From Brachionus plicatilis (lineage: Eukaryota; Rotifera; Eurotatoria; Ploima; Brachionidae), in NCBI GenBank assembly GCA_010279815.1, contig QEOQ01000435.1:48073-112072 (forward strand): a stretch of DNA of 64,000 nt, written 5' to 3'. The notes beneath the pieces were generated by a model that was given only the letters and a program-made list of their open reading frames with translations, made no database searches and was not told the DNA's origin. Positions 38,224-47,444 of this stretch are shown here, one piece after another. The translations under genes and the position numbers were made by a program. Each line of letters opens with the position of its first letter. The stretch's first letter is position 1.

Positions 38224-40869
38224 ATGAACAAAATTCTTACAATTGTTAATAAACTATGTGAAACAATAAAGCAATTGTTAAATGAACAAACTAATCACAG
38301 TGATTACATTTATAGTGTAATTAATAGAGAACTAATAGACTTGGAAGTTGTTTTAACACCCAAAACACCAAGTAATACATATCTCGGTAATATAGAAAAT
38401 ATCTACCATATATTATGTAATATTGTAAATATAAATCCTGTTTTCCAATTACCATATTTGAGTTTTTTGGATTCATTATATTTATTCACAAGTATAATGT
38501 ACGAAAATTTAAAGAAAAAGGAATTGGTAACGAATCAATCACCAATCGTTGAACATTCAATATTATCAACTACTCACGAACAACATACGAAGCATGTTAA
38601 TGTTTATGTAAATTTTAAAAAATATAACCAATTACCAGAGTATATTGAACAACTTTTAGGAAATTTATTTGAAATAGATGATTTGAAAATTAAATTTGAA
38701 AATGAAACAGTACGTGATGAAACGGATGAAATTCAAAACCAATTTAAATTATTAATAAACACATTAAATAATAATATTCAAAAAAATGACTTGCAAATAT
38801 TCGATACAGAAGATAAAGAATATGATGAAACAATTACAGCATTTGTTAAATTTGCACAAGAAAATCCAAATCCTGATTTATCCAATTTAAAAATGCCAGA
38901 ATCTCCCAAATCACCTATAAACCCAACAAATTTAAAGCGAACCTATTTTGACCTTCTGTTAGATGACGATGAAGATATAATGGAATCGAAACCAAAAAAA
39001 ATTTATCAAAGTGTTCAAGTAAATGACAATACAATTGATGAGTTGACACATGTAAATAATACAAATGATAAATTTACTTTTATTAATACTATTAATCCTG
39101 ACACAAATTTTATTAGTCCTGACACAAATTTTGATGGTTTTAACAATATAATTAGACCTGTTTCCACTACATCAATACAAACAATCGATTCATTGCAAAG
39201 TAATGAAAATTTTAATAACCAAACTCCTAACGAAATGCAAATTGATGATAACAACAAATCATACACTACAACCATTAGTAATCTGTTACTTACAACTAAT
39301 GATGTTTTAGATTTAAATAATTTAATCGATGAAAAAAATGATGGAATTAACCTGTATGAATCAAAAGATTTAATAACACTAAATATATATAACATGACAA
39401 TATTAAATAAAATCAAATCAATTAGTGACAAAAAAAATACACCATACTTTTTACTGGATAAATTATTTAATGCAATTAAATTACTGTATAGACAACACTA
39501 TCCAACTGAACCAGTTACTGATAATACCTTCTATAAAAAAATTTTTGATAGAAACTTGTTACATAATCTGACTAGTTTTAATGAACCTGCCAAAGGAATA
39601 AATGACAAAACAACTAATTATGTAAATGATTTTATAAATAGCGTCAAAAAATATATTGAAAATATTTCAAATTCAAAAAAAAAAAATGTTGACAATGAAA
39701 AAATATTAAAATATATAATTCAAAAAATTGACAACTTATTAATTGATTTAATAACCAATTATGAGAGATCATCAAAAAAAAATATTACATATACAGTCAA
39801 TTTACCAGAAGAAACAGATGAATGGTTTGCTAAAAATAACTTGAACAAACTTCAAATGGTTAATAATACATTTAATTATATAAATAATACACTAAAAATT
39901 CAAAACACATTAAATAAATTGGATTGGGTATTACATCAATTGTCATTTATATTACAAAGACTTTTTTTAAAAAATAGAGAATATGCGCATTCATTTATTA
40001 TATCTTCATTTTTAATCGAACAAGAGCATGTTAAAATATTACCGAATGCTTTCATTTACAATTTTATACCATTAACTAATGGTAGTAATGTGTTAATGTC
40101 TAAAAATAATTCTATGGAATTTTTTTTCGAAAATGTAATTTACAAATTCGATTTTGAAACTTTTCGTCAAACATATTCAGGAAATAATACATTTTTTATA
40201 TCAATAGGAAATTTGCATTCAAATTATTCAAATGAAACTTCATCATTTTTAAACAAATTACTATTTACAACATATTTTGAATTTATAAATTCAACACCAC
40301 AACAACCACCTGATGTAAACAATACATATTTTGGTATAAAAAACAACTCTGATTCTTTGGGGTCAAAATTAGTTTTTTTAACATTTGATGCATTAATTTT
40401 GAATGCGTTTTTAAACAAATCAGACGATGAAATATTTAGTTGGATATTAAAATTAAACATTTACAATTGTACAAAAAGTTTTATAATACGTATTTCTTTT
40501 ATTATGCTAGTATCTTTGTTGGATAATAATATTACGTGGAATATGTTATTTACATATTCTAATTTAGAAATAAAGGTTGACCAAGATATTTTTCAACATT
40601 TTAACAAATTGGGGTTTTCAAATATTAAACTACAACCACCAATAACTCTGAGTAACGATACAACAGAAAATACAGAATTTATTGAAAAATTAATAACATT
40701 TATGGAAGTAAATTATAATAAAAAGGAATATAAATGTGCTTATATATTATCAATAATAGATCAAACTGTAAACTATAGTTTGACAAATTTAGCAAAGTTT
40801 TATTTTAAAAAAAAAATAATTAAATTACCATCTTTATTAACATGTATTAATCTTAAAACAATAATTTAA
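38224..40869 (+). CDS. Large hypothetical protein (881 aa)
   Basis: The N-terminal 100 residues are helical and contain FQLPYLSFLDSL, resembling the duplicated motif in the 34013-34792 product. Residues about 210-360 are low-complexity and acidic, with a repeated segment (FTFINTINPDTNF, then ISPDTNFDGF). The last 480 residues are mainly helical with several hydrophobic stretches but no clear membrane helix. No enzyme motif was found. Candidate structural or assembly protein (inference). Confidence 0.7.
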   Translation: MNKILTIVNKLCETIKQLLNEQTNHSDYIYSVINRELIDLEVVLTPKTPSNTYLGNIENIYHILCNIVNINPVFQLPYLSFLDSLYLFTSIMYENLKKKELVTNQSPIVEHSILSTTHEQHTKHVNVYVNFKKYNQLPEYIEQLLGNLFEIDDLKIKFENETVRDETDEIQNQFKLLINTLNNNIQKNDLQIFDTEDKEYDETITAFVKFAQENPNPDLSNLKMPESPKSPINPTNLKRTYFDLLLDDDEDIMESKPKKIYQSVQVNDNTIDELTHVNNTNDKFTFINTINPDTNFISPDTNFDGFNNIIRPVSTTSIQTIDSLQSNENFNNQTPNEMQIDDNNKSYTTTISNLLLTTNDVLDLNNLIDEKNDGINLYESKDLITLNIYNMTILNKIKSISDKKNTPYFLLDKLFNAIKLLYRQHYPTEPVTDNTFYKKIFDRNLLHNLTSFNEPAKGINDKTTNYVNDFINSVKKYIENISNSKKKNVDNEKILKYIIQKIDNLLIDLITNYERSSKKNITYTVNLPEETDEWFAKNNLNKLQMVNNTFNYINNTLKIQNTLNKLDWVLHQLSFILQRLFLKNREYAHSFIISSFLIEQEHVKILPNAFIYNFIPLTNGSNVLMSKNNSMEFFFENVIYKFDFETFRQTYSGNNTFFISIGNLHSNYSNETSSFLNKLLFTTYFEFINSTPQQPPDVNNTYFGIKNNSDSLGSKLVFLTFDALILNAFLNKSDDEIFSWILKLNIYNCTKSFIIRISFIMLVSLLDNNITWNMLFTYSNLEIKVDQDIFQHFNKLGFSNIKLQPPITLSNDTTENTEFIEKLITFMEVNYNKKEYKCAYILSIIDQTVNYSLTNLAKFYFKKKIIKLPSLLTCINLKTII

Positions 40870-40871
40870 TA

Positions 40872-41189
40872 TTATAAACTCAATTTTTTAAATTCATCAT
40901 TGATAATATCATTTACATTTTCATCTTGTTTATTGGTTTCATTTGGTGGTTTGTCATCAAATTCTACTTTATCGTTTGTATTTATCCTAAAAACATAGAA
41001 AATATCTGAAAGATTATGATCCAAAACAATATATTCTTTTGGAATTAATACATATTCATTTTCTATATATTTAAAATTTTGACAATTTTTTTTTGATTGT
41101 TTATTTGTTAACATTTGTGCTTTGCGGCGCCGTGAGTAATTTGAATGTATGGGTGATACATTAGAAGTAAATGATCTTGTTGAATACAT
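40872..41189 (-). CDS. Small hypothetical protein (105 aa)
   Basis: A hydrophilic protein with a basic N-terminal region (SNYSRRRKAQ) and an acidic C-terminal half, so charge is strongly polarised. Its stop lies 2 bp from the stop of the large convergent gene. No recognised family. Confidence 0.6.
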   Translation of the reverse strand: MYSTRSFTSNVSPIHSNYSRRRKAQMLTNKQSKKNCQNFKYIENEYVLIPKEYIVLDHNLSDIFYVFRINTNDKVEFDDKPPNETNKQDENVNDIINDEFKKLSL

Positions 41190-41277
41190 GATTTAATTGT
41201 TTTAATTTTTTTAATTTTAAACAAATTAAATTATAATAAATTTTTGATAGATAAATCTTGTTGGTTTTTTTAAAAAA

Positions 41278-42003
41278 ATGAATGAATATTACTCATGTAA
41301 TACATCATGTGAACATAAAAAAAAAAATGGAATNNNNNNNNNNNNNNNNNNNNNNNNNNNNNNNNNNNNNNNNNNNNNNNNNNNNNNNNNNNNNNNNNNN
41401 NNNNNATGTAATACATCATGTGAACATAAAAAAAAAAAATGGAATGAATATATAAAGTGTTCAGGATGCATTAGAGACAAATCAAAGCTCTACAACAATA
41501 TGTGTAGAAAAAAAAGTTGTAGTTCTGACTGTCGTAAATATTGGGTAAAATCAAATATTATATTACCATCATGTAATTATCATTGTATTAAATTTGCTTG
41601 GTTTTGTATGGAATGTGCGCTAAAAATTAATACTTCTATAGATCCATTACTTGAATTTGAAAATGACAATGAAACAAAATTATTGTATCATGACGAGTAT
41701 ATATGCACATGTTTTTCAGAAAACAAAATTATAACATTGGATCCAGAAGAACAACATCGTATCAAAAATGTGGCACTTGTAAACTTTTCCAATTATATTT
41801 TAAAACAAATACAACCCGAAGATAAAGCAAAACTATTAACAAACGTAGAAAATAAATATTACGAACAAAAACCAATTAATGGACTATCTTCCAATACTAT
41901 TAAACAGATGAGGAAAAAACCTCATCTATCATATAAAATTTATTGTTTTAAAAATGAAATTTTAAAAATATTTGTATATTTTAAAAAAATATTTATAAAA
42001 TAA
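41278..42003 (+). CDS. Cys-rich zinc-binding-like protein interrupted by an assembly gap
   Basis: After the gap the frame encodes a cysteine cluster (CNTSCEHK, CSGCIRDKS, CRKKSCSSDCRKYW, CNYHCIKFAWFCMEC), which looks like two or more zinc fingers in about 90 residues, followed by about 100 residues with no motif. The 5' side of the gap repeats the same bases as the 3' side, so the start MNEYYSCNTSCEHK probably joins directly to the rest and the protein is shorter than it appears. Function unknown. Confidence 0.65.
   Translation: MNEYYSCNTSCEHKKKNGXXXXXXXXXXXXXXXXXXXXXXXXXCNTSCEHKKKKWNEYIKCSGCIRDKSKLYNNMCRKKSCSSDCRKYWVKSNIILPSCNYHCIKFAWFCMECALKINTSIDPLLEFENDNETKLLYHDEYICTCFSENKIITLDPEEQHRIKNVALVNFSNYILKQIQPEDKAKLLTNVENKYYEQKPINGLSSNTIKQMRKKPHLSYKIYCFKNEILKIFVYFKKIFIK
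41334..41405. other. Run of 72 N flanked by a duplicated sequence
   Basis: Assembly gap. The roughly 39 bases before it (from 41295) and after it (from 41406) are the same sequence, ending in an A run and tggaat. The run is 11 A on the left and 12 A on the right. This is what a false gap at a collapsed overlap, or a true tandem repeat, would look like. Confidence 0.95.
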
Positions 42004-42359
42004 ACTATTCGAATAAAACAATTAAAATTTTAAAATTTATTAATATAAAAAAAAACAATTTTGTAGAAAACGACGCGGTTCGACCGATAGGCCTTCTTCA
42101 GAATTTCTTTAATAAATGTTTAAGTTTATTAATTAACTATTTTCGAATTATAATTCTATACTTTTTTTAATGATTTATCATATTGAATGTAAACTTGATT
42201 TTTTTTTTTTAAAAAAAGACAATATATTGTTTAGGTTATAGTGACAAACAAACCATATGTTTTAAAACTTTTAAAACACAACCTGTTGACAATGATAAAA
42301 GAAAATACGATTACGTTTATAATACAATAGTTTGGTAGATAGTTTATTACAAAAAATTG
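42004..42359. other. Intergenic region of 356 bp with one GC-rich hairpin
   Basis: No gene is visible on either strand. The only compositional outlier is the GC-rich hairpin block at 42071-42103, listed separately. The rest is A/T-rich sequence between a plus-strand and a minus-strand gene that converge. Confidence 0.6.
42071..42103 (-). other. GC-rich hairpin with a hammerhead-like core motif
   Basis: Read on the minus strand it goes CTGAAGA, a hairpin GGCC-TATC-GGTC, GAA, then CCGCGTCGTT. CUGANGA, stem II and GAA are the order of a hammerhead ribozyme core. However, no upstream strand that would pair with CGCGTCG (stem III) is seen, so a working ribozyme is not supported. It is far more GC-rich than the surrounding DNA. 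It may be a relic of a mobile element end. Confidence 0.4.
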
Positions 42360-42686
42360 CTACAATAATTTTTTTCTATACAAAAAACAAACACTTAAAA
42401 AAATAAAAACTACAAAAATACCAAAAAAAATAATAAAATAATAAAAATAATTTTCTTGGTTATAGTTTTTTTTTGTATTGTCCAAATCAGTTTTGTTCTT
42501 GTCAATTTTGTAATTTGAATCTGTTTTTAGTTGAGAATTGTCAAAATCTCCTGATCCAACAACTACATCATCATTATTAATATCATCATTATAATGTAAC
42601 AATTCCAAATCATCTTCAGGAAAAGTTGTAAATAAAAAAGATTGAACGAGGAATAAACTTGTGATTACAAAAATTAACAACTTCAT
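42360..42686 (-). CDS. Single-pass type I membrane protein (108 aa)
   Basis: Residues 1-17 form a signal peptide (MKLLIFVITSLFLVQSF). The ectodomain of about 55 residues is acidic and Asn/Asp-rich. A membrane helix, YFIIFFGIFVVFIFLSVCF, is followed by a short basic tail (YRKKLL), the topology of a type I envelope protein. A TATAAAAA box adjoins a run of ten G on this strand (42719-42736). Possibly a virion envelope component; not proven. Confidence 0.75.
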   Translation of the reverse strand: MKLLIFVITSLFLVQSFLFTTFPEDDLELLHYNDDINNDDVVVGSGDFDNSQLKTDSNYKIDKNKTDLDNTKKNYNQENYFYYFIIFFGIFVVFIFLSVCFLYRKKLL

Positions 42687-42718
42687 TTTTTAAAAATATC
42701 AAAAAAATTTTGAAAACA

Positions 42719-42736
42719 TTTTTATACCCCCCCCCC
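42719..42736 (-). promoter_or_regulatory. G-run plus TATA box
   Basis: On the minus strand ten consecutive G are followed directly by TATAAAAA, upstream of the membrane protein gene start at 42686. Such a G/C run is exceptional in this A/T-rich window. Confidence 0.5.
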
Positions 42737-42794
42737 TCAAAAAAATAAAATCTTTTAAAATTTGTCAATTTTTTTTTGCAACACAATATGAACA

Positions 42795-42802
42795 TATAAA
42801 TA
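42795..42802 (+). promoter_or_regulatory. TATA box (TATAAATA)
   Basis: Lies 32-39 nt before the ATG at 42834. Confidence 0.6.
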
Positions 42803-42833
42803 GAGTTGCACTTTTTTTGACAACACCCAAAAA

Positions 42834-44096
42834 ATGAACAAAAGTATTAGAAAAGTTGGACAAAAGTTTAAACTGGCTCTTGAAAGTTTAAAAAAATCCA
42901 ATCTAATGAATGACATAAATAACATTAACAATATAACAGTAAGAAAAATAAAATTTATACATTTATTGGAAAATGTTGAAAACATTGTGAACAACTTAAA
43001 CAATCAATTGTCCAAACATTTGTCCAATTTAAAAAATGACACAACTTCAAAAATATTAGACGACAGATATTCATTAACCGACCAAGATTATATCAATTTT
43101 AATTGTGGTAATAATAATATCGATCATATAACGTGTATATCAAATCATGAAAAATATAATATTATATGTGGTGTAATAAGAAAAGTTGATTATGAAGCCA
43201 TATTTTCGATTGAATTTTGGAATTTAAAAACATTTACATGCTCGGCACCTAAACAACTCTATCATGAATATCCTATCTGGTCAATAAAAATATTTGGTGA
43301 AAAAACACTTGCAAGTGTTAGTAATTATGGAGATATAAAAATTTGGGATTTGGAAACATTTAATTGTATTAATAGTTGGAGTATAAAAGATTGGATACGA
43401 ACCGTGTGCATATCAGATTCGATAGGATCAAAAAATTATGAATTTTTAAATTCCGACACCATTATATTTACTTCAAGACATGTTTGTTTTATTTGGAATT
43501 TTAGGTCTAGTAGACCAGTAGAATTATTTAATTACATTAGTGATATAACATGTTTAGCATTACATGATAATTTAATTGCTTTTTATGGTGGAAAATTTTT
43601 TTTTACCAGCCTATTTTTCGACAGTAACACTAATTATAAACAAAATCTATGTGATACAGGTTGTACAGACAGTCATAAAGAAAGCGTTTCCGTATTAAAA
43701 TTTTTAAATCAAAATACCCTAATTAGTTTTAGTTATGAAGAAGGAACCATAAAAATTTGGGAATTAACATCATGTTTACCATGTTTATCAAATACTAGAA
43801 GATATTTTATGACATGTTTAAAAACCATTTATAACGAAGGAACAAAACAGTTTAATGTTAATTTTGATCTAAATGTGATTATTTTAAACGATATTTATAG
43901 AAAGAGTTTTGAATTTTGGGATTTGAAAACCTATGAATTAATCAAAACAATTGATAACAAAAATTGTTCTGAATTTTTGATTCTTGACGATTTTTTTATT
44001 GTATTAATTGATAGAGAATCACTTAAAAAGTTACAATTAGTTAATTATTTTACATTTGATAAATTAAAAGACAAACTTAATATTATAAAATTTTGA
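42834..44096 (+). CDS. WD40-like protein with N-terminal coiled coil (420 aa)
   Basis: The first 70 residues form a basic helical segment, then KTLASVSNYGDIKIWDLETFNCI and TLISFSYEEGTIKIWEL mark WD40 blades. Several other blades are degenerate. It resembles the neighbour at 44360-45583, which has a similar helical N terminus. A TATAAATA box lies at 42795-42802. Probably a protein-interaction scaffold. Confidence 0.85.
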   Translation: MNKSIRKVGQKFKLALESLKKSNLMNDINNINNITVRKIKFIHLLENVENIVNNLNNQLSKHLSNLKNDTTSKILDDRYSLTDQDYINFNCGNNNIDHITCISNHEKYNIICGVIRKVDYEAIFSIEFWNLKTFTCSAPKQLYHEYPIWSIKIFGEKTLASVSNYGDIKIWDLETFNCINSWSIKDWIRTVCISDSIGSKNYEFLNSDTIIFTSRHVCFIWNFRSSRPVELFNYISDITCLALHDNLIAFYGGKFFFTSLFFDSNTNYKQNLCDTGCTDSHKESVSVLKFLNQNTLISFSYEEGTIKIWELTSCLPCLSNTRRYFMTCLKTIYNEGTKQFNVNFDLNVIILNDIYRKSFEFWDLKTYELIKTIDNKNCSEFLILDDFFIVLIDRESLKKLQLVNYFTFDKLKDKLNIIKF

Positions 44097-44296
44097 TTAA
44101 TTAACAACGTTCAACAATCCAAACATTACAAATTGATTATTAAATTTTGTTGGTTTTGTATTTTTAGTAGGACGCGTCGTTTTTTTTTTTCAAGATACTG
44201 AATTTTTTTCAAAATTTTGCTTTGTAATTTATAATTATCATTAATATTAGACATGCTTGTATAATATTCATTTTTAATTTTTATTAGTCGATCCAT
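44097..44296 (-). CDS. Small basic protein, possibly frameshifted at an A run
   Basis: The ATG at 44296 opens a 56-codon frame that ends at 44126. At the run of 11 A (44180-44190 on the plus strand, T) a -1 shift leads into a more protein-like continuation that ends at 44097, immediately beside the stop of the WD40 gene. The helix at the start (NYKLQSKILKKIQYLEK) suggests a short coiled coil. The function is unknown, and the coding status itself is uncertain. Confidence 0.4.
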
Positions 44297-44359
44297 TTTT
44301 TTTTTAAATAAAATAAATACAACTATTTAATTTTTATAAAAAAAAAGTTTTCAAATTTA

Positions 44360-45583
44360 TTAATTCCATTGTTCAAAAATGTCTTCAAAATTAAATACAT
44401 TTACAAATATAATATTATCGGTTATCTGACATGCTAATGTATAGTCATCAATCATTGTAGCTTTTTTAAGATTTTCCTTTCTTTCAATTTTTTTTAATAA
44501 TTTGAATGTTTTCAAGTCCCATAGGTAAATGTTACTTTTAGACTTACCAGTACTAATCAATATTTTGTTTTTATATAAACTCATATAAAGAGATTCTGAT
44601 TTAGTATATAAAACTTCTAATTTAATTCCACGAGGTGAATTATAATTATCATCTATAAATTGTGTCAAATCGTAAATAATAATCAATGATTCAGAACTTA
44701 TTGCAATCCTAGTCTTATCAATAAATAGCAAACTATCAACTTCACCCTCATGTAGATCACAAAAACCAAGAATGGATAGTTTAAAATCTGTTGAGAATTT
44801 ACAAATGTAAACCTGTGGACTATAAGTTTTGATAAATGCAACTAAATTTTCACATAATTCCAATCTATTAATATTATAGTCTCGATATTTATCTATTTTC
44901 AATGAACTTAAACATTGATTTTTTTCCAAATCCCAAATCGTGATAAAGCTGTAATTATTACCACTTAATATTGTTTTTTTATCAATAATTTGTAAACACG
45001 AGAAATGGAGATCCCCCCTATACCATTGAAAATAAGTATCATTTTGATTTTTATGTTCTTGAAAAACAATAGATTCAATTGTATTGATACACTTTAAAGA
45101 ATTCATATCCCAAATTTTTATCTTGTCATCACTACATGAACTTGCAAATGTTTGTTTATCAATTAATTTTAAATCATTAATATAATTTTTATGTCCTTCC
45201 ATTTTACCAATACGTTGAAATGTTTTCAAATCCCACAATTCAATATCATAATATACTCCAATTAACATTTTAAAATTATCTAGCAATAGTGAGCATTTAA
45301 TTTCTTTAGGTGGTTCTTCAAATAACTTTATTCTATCAAACTCATTAAATTTTTCTCTTGAATCATTATTTGTTTGCAACATTAATTCAGTCAATTTTTT
45401 TTTTTTAAATTCAATTGAACTTATTTTTTGTTCAATATACTTGTATTTCTGTAATTTGACGTAATTTTTTTTTTCCTCAAGATATAACGTTTTTGCTAAA
45501 ATATCATCTTGTGTTTCACAACTTTTAATTGTATTAGTAACCATGGTACAATAGTCATTATTTATTTTTTTAAGTTGATCCAT
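44360..45583 (-). CDS. WD40-like protein with N-terminal coiled coil (407 aa)
   Basis: The first 75 residues are a coiled coil (ILAKTLYLEEKKNYVKLQKYKYIEQK). Blades follow: INDLKLIDKQTFASSCSDDKIKIWDMNSLKCI, KTILSGNNYSFITIWDLEKNQC, ILISTGKSKSNIYLWDLKTFKL. It shares its layout with the 42834-44096 gene and its blade wording (IKIWD, LASGS-type) with the cluster at 5.4-8.3 kb, so all belong to one expanded family. Confidence 0.87.
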   Translation of the reverse strand: MDQLKKINNDYCTMVTNTIKSCETQDDILAKTLYLEEKKNYVKLQKYKYIEQKISSIEFKKKKLTELMLQTNNDSREKFNEFDRIKLFEEPPKEIKCSLLLDNFKMLIGVYYDIELWDLKTFQRIGKMEGHKNYINDLKLIDKQTFASSCSDDKIKIWDMNSLKCINTIESIVFQEHKNQNDTYFQWYRGDLHFSCLQIIDKKTILSGNNYSFITIWDLEKNQCLSSLKIDKYRDYNINRLELCENLVAFIKTYSPQVYICKFSTDFKLSILGFCDLHEGEVDSLLFIDKTRIAISSESLIIIYDLTQFIDDNYNSPRGIKLEVLYTKSESLYMSLYKNKILISTGKSKSNIYLWDLKTFKLLKKIERKENLKKATMIDDYTLACQITDNIIFVNVFNFEDIFEQWN

Positions 45584-45642
45584 TGTAAAATAATTTTTTA
45601 AAAATTTAAAAAAAAAAAAAAAACAAATCTATTTAAATGAGT

Positions 45643-46938
45643 TTATTGAGAAGAAATAAAATGATCAAAATTAATTGAACGTTCAATTAAATCAAATGGT
45701 GAAACCAATGGACGTTTATATTCCCATGCCATGTCAAACAAATCACTAAATAATTCATGATTATATTGATGTTTTGTTGTATTACACAATAATAAAACAT
45801 ATACAATTATTTGTAAAACACCATTATCATTGTCTTCAAATGATTTGTAATTAGAATAATATTCTTCATTTGGTGCCAATGTTAGTTCATCATTATTTAC
45901 AATTATTGCATAATTATTATTATCATCTTGTTTTGTATTTGGTACAGTAGATGATGCAAACATGTTTATTTTAAAAGTTGGATTTTGTTTTTTATAATCA
46001 TACAAAAATTTTAACATTGTCATCATTTTTTCTCTAGTCTCTTCATCCATAATTCCATCAATAATGTCATCCATCAAACCAATTGATTCAATGTCACACA
46101 TTTTAAATATTTTGTTACTCGACGAATTTACATGAATATTATCCCAAATTTTTGTCATTTTATTTTTATTATCAAGAATAAATCTACCAAATGTAAACAA
46201 TTTTTGTGTAATTCTATGATTTTTAAATTCATCTAAAATTAAATACGAAACTCCATTTGTGTCATATTTTTTTTCAATTCCATATATTTTTTCTTTATCC
46301 CCTCGAAAGATTGTAAAACCATCAACTTTTATATTTTCAAATTCATTTTTTGGCACCATGTTTAAAATTAAAAATTCAAAAAAATTCAAATTTAACAAAA
46401 ACGTATGTTCACCAAAGGTACTGTCTATTGTGCCAATAACGTGTATATTATTAAATTTATTTAATAGATTGTTCAACGTTTTGAAATAACATTTTGTTAC
46501 ATCAGGAAAACTATTGACGAATGCCTTACAAATATAACTAGGGTATGACTCCCAAATTGGATCTAATACAATAGCGTCCAAATATGTATAGTATTTTTCG
46601 TTTACAAATTTTTGTTTGTTCAAAAAAGTTTGTATTTGATCTTTTGTTTCATTTTCCATTTCAATTCTGTATATATTTTGTGTGTTCTTGTCAAACAATA
46701 ACCAATTTGTTTCAACAAAATGATCAACTATCATATATTGTGTGCCATTATCAAAAATTTTGACAATTTCATTTTTTTCGGATTCATTTCCAATAAAAGA
46801 CAAGTCTATTAATTCAATTTTAAACAATTTATCACCTAATTTAATCCTTTTGGTTGTTATGTCATTACTATCCAAATAATTTGAGTCAATACTCAAATAT
46901 AAATTTGTATTTTCCAACTTTATTAATTTTTTATCCAT
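45643..46938 (-). CDS. Hypothetical protein, paralog of the 49760-50872 product (431 aa)
   Basis: I start it at the ATG at 46938 (MDKKLIKLEN), because the longer frame would overlap a TATAAAAAGG box at 46971-46980. The protein shares LNFFEFLILNMVPKNEFENIK with LNFFDYLILNMTPKYNFNNIK in the paralog, plus a C-terminal LIERSINFD / LIEHSVSTR segment and an intervening TKSSNEIFD-type helix. No catalytic motif is obvious. The family is unknown to me. Confidence 0.75.
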   Translation of the reverse strand: MDKKLIKLENTNLYLSIDSNYLDSNDITTKRIKLGDKLFKIELIDLSFIGNESEKNEIVKIFDNGTQYMIVDHFVETNWLLFDKNTQNIYRIEMENETKDQIQTFLNKQKFVNEKYYTYLDAIVLDPIWESYPSYICKAFVNSFPDVTKCYFKTLNNLLNKFNNIHVIGTIDSTFGEHTFLLNLNFFEFLILNMVPKNEFENIKVDGFTIFRGDKEKIYGIEKKYDTNGVSYLILDEFKNHRITQKLFTFGRFILDNKNKMTKIWDNIHVNSSSNKIFKMCDIESIGLMDDIIDGIMDEETREKMMTMLKFLYDYKKQNPTFKINMFASSTVPNTKQDDNNNYAIIVNNDELTLAPNEEYYSNYKSFEDNDNGVLQIIVYVLLLCNTTKHQYNHELFSDLFDMAWEYKRPLVSPFDLIERSINFDHFISSQ

Positions 46939-46970
46939 TTTGGTTTTTGAAATAATTGACAAAACGTAAG

Positions 46971-46980
46971 CCTTTTTATA
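46971..46980 (-). promoter_or_regulatory. TATA box (TATAAAAAGG)
   Basis: Lies 33-42 nt upstream of the ATG at 46938. The longer upstream frame would place this box inside the coding sequence. Confidence 0.6.
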
Positions 46981-47091
46981 CCTGATTAAAACCACGTCAT
47001 GTAATCATTTAAAAAACAAGTAATTTTAGTCAAACAATTATATTTAAACAGGTATAAAATGTAAAAAAAAAAATGGGTAAACTATAAAAAA

Positions 47092-47430
47092 ATGTCAAAT
47101 AAAGTATTGTGTTTAAAAATTGACGTCTCGGGCAAATGTGAATACATTGAAAATGTGTTCAAATTGGACAAATTTTACAGTTTGTGTAAATCAGGTAGAT
47201 GCTGGTATTGTGTTGACAAAAAAAGGACAATGTTTTTTAGACCATATAATAAACGCAAAAATAGTACAATAAACAAATATACAAAAAGATTGGGATTAAA
47301 TTTATATGGTACTGTTTACTTGTATGAATTTAATACAAATGGTATAGTAAATATTGAAGAAAATATACTAGAAAAATTGCCTGTTTTATTCAAATTGTAT
47401 GAAAATTGGAGAAAATTGAATAATTTTTAA
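47092..47430 (+). CDS. Hypothetical protein (112 aa)
   Basis: A basic alpha/beta protein with a CKSGRCWYC motif near residue 35, which might bind zinc or form a disulfide. A TATAAAA box lies at 47053-47059, 33-39 nt upstream. It has no recognised family and no neighbours of similar sequence. Confidence 0.65.
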   Translation: MSNKVLCLKIDVSGKCEYIENVFKLDKFYSLCKSGRCWYCVDKKRTMFFRPYNKRKNSTINKYTKRLGLNLYGTVYLYEFNTNGIVNIEENILEKLPVLFKLYENWRKLNNF

Positions 47431-47444
47431 AAATAAAAAATTTA

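Noticed and set aside
39015..39431. Minus-strand ORF of 138 codons
   Set aside because: Antisense to the 881-residue gene; its hydrophobic repeats mirror Asn/Asp-rich codons of the real frame.
42071..42103. Complete hammerhead ribozyme
   Set aside because: The core order is present, but no strand complementary to the CGCGTCG arm is found on the 5' side and no cleavage site is evident.
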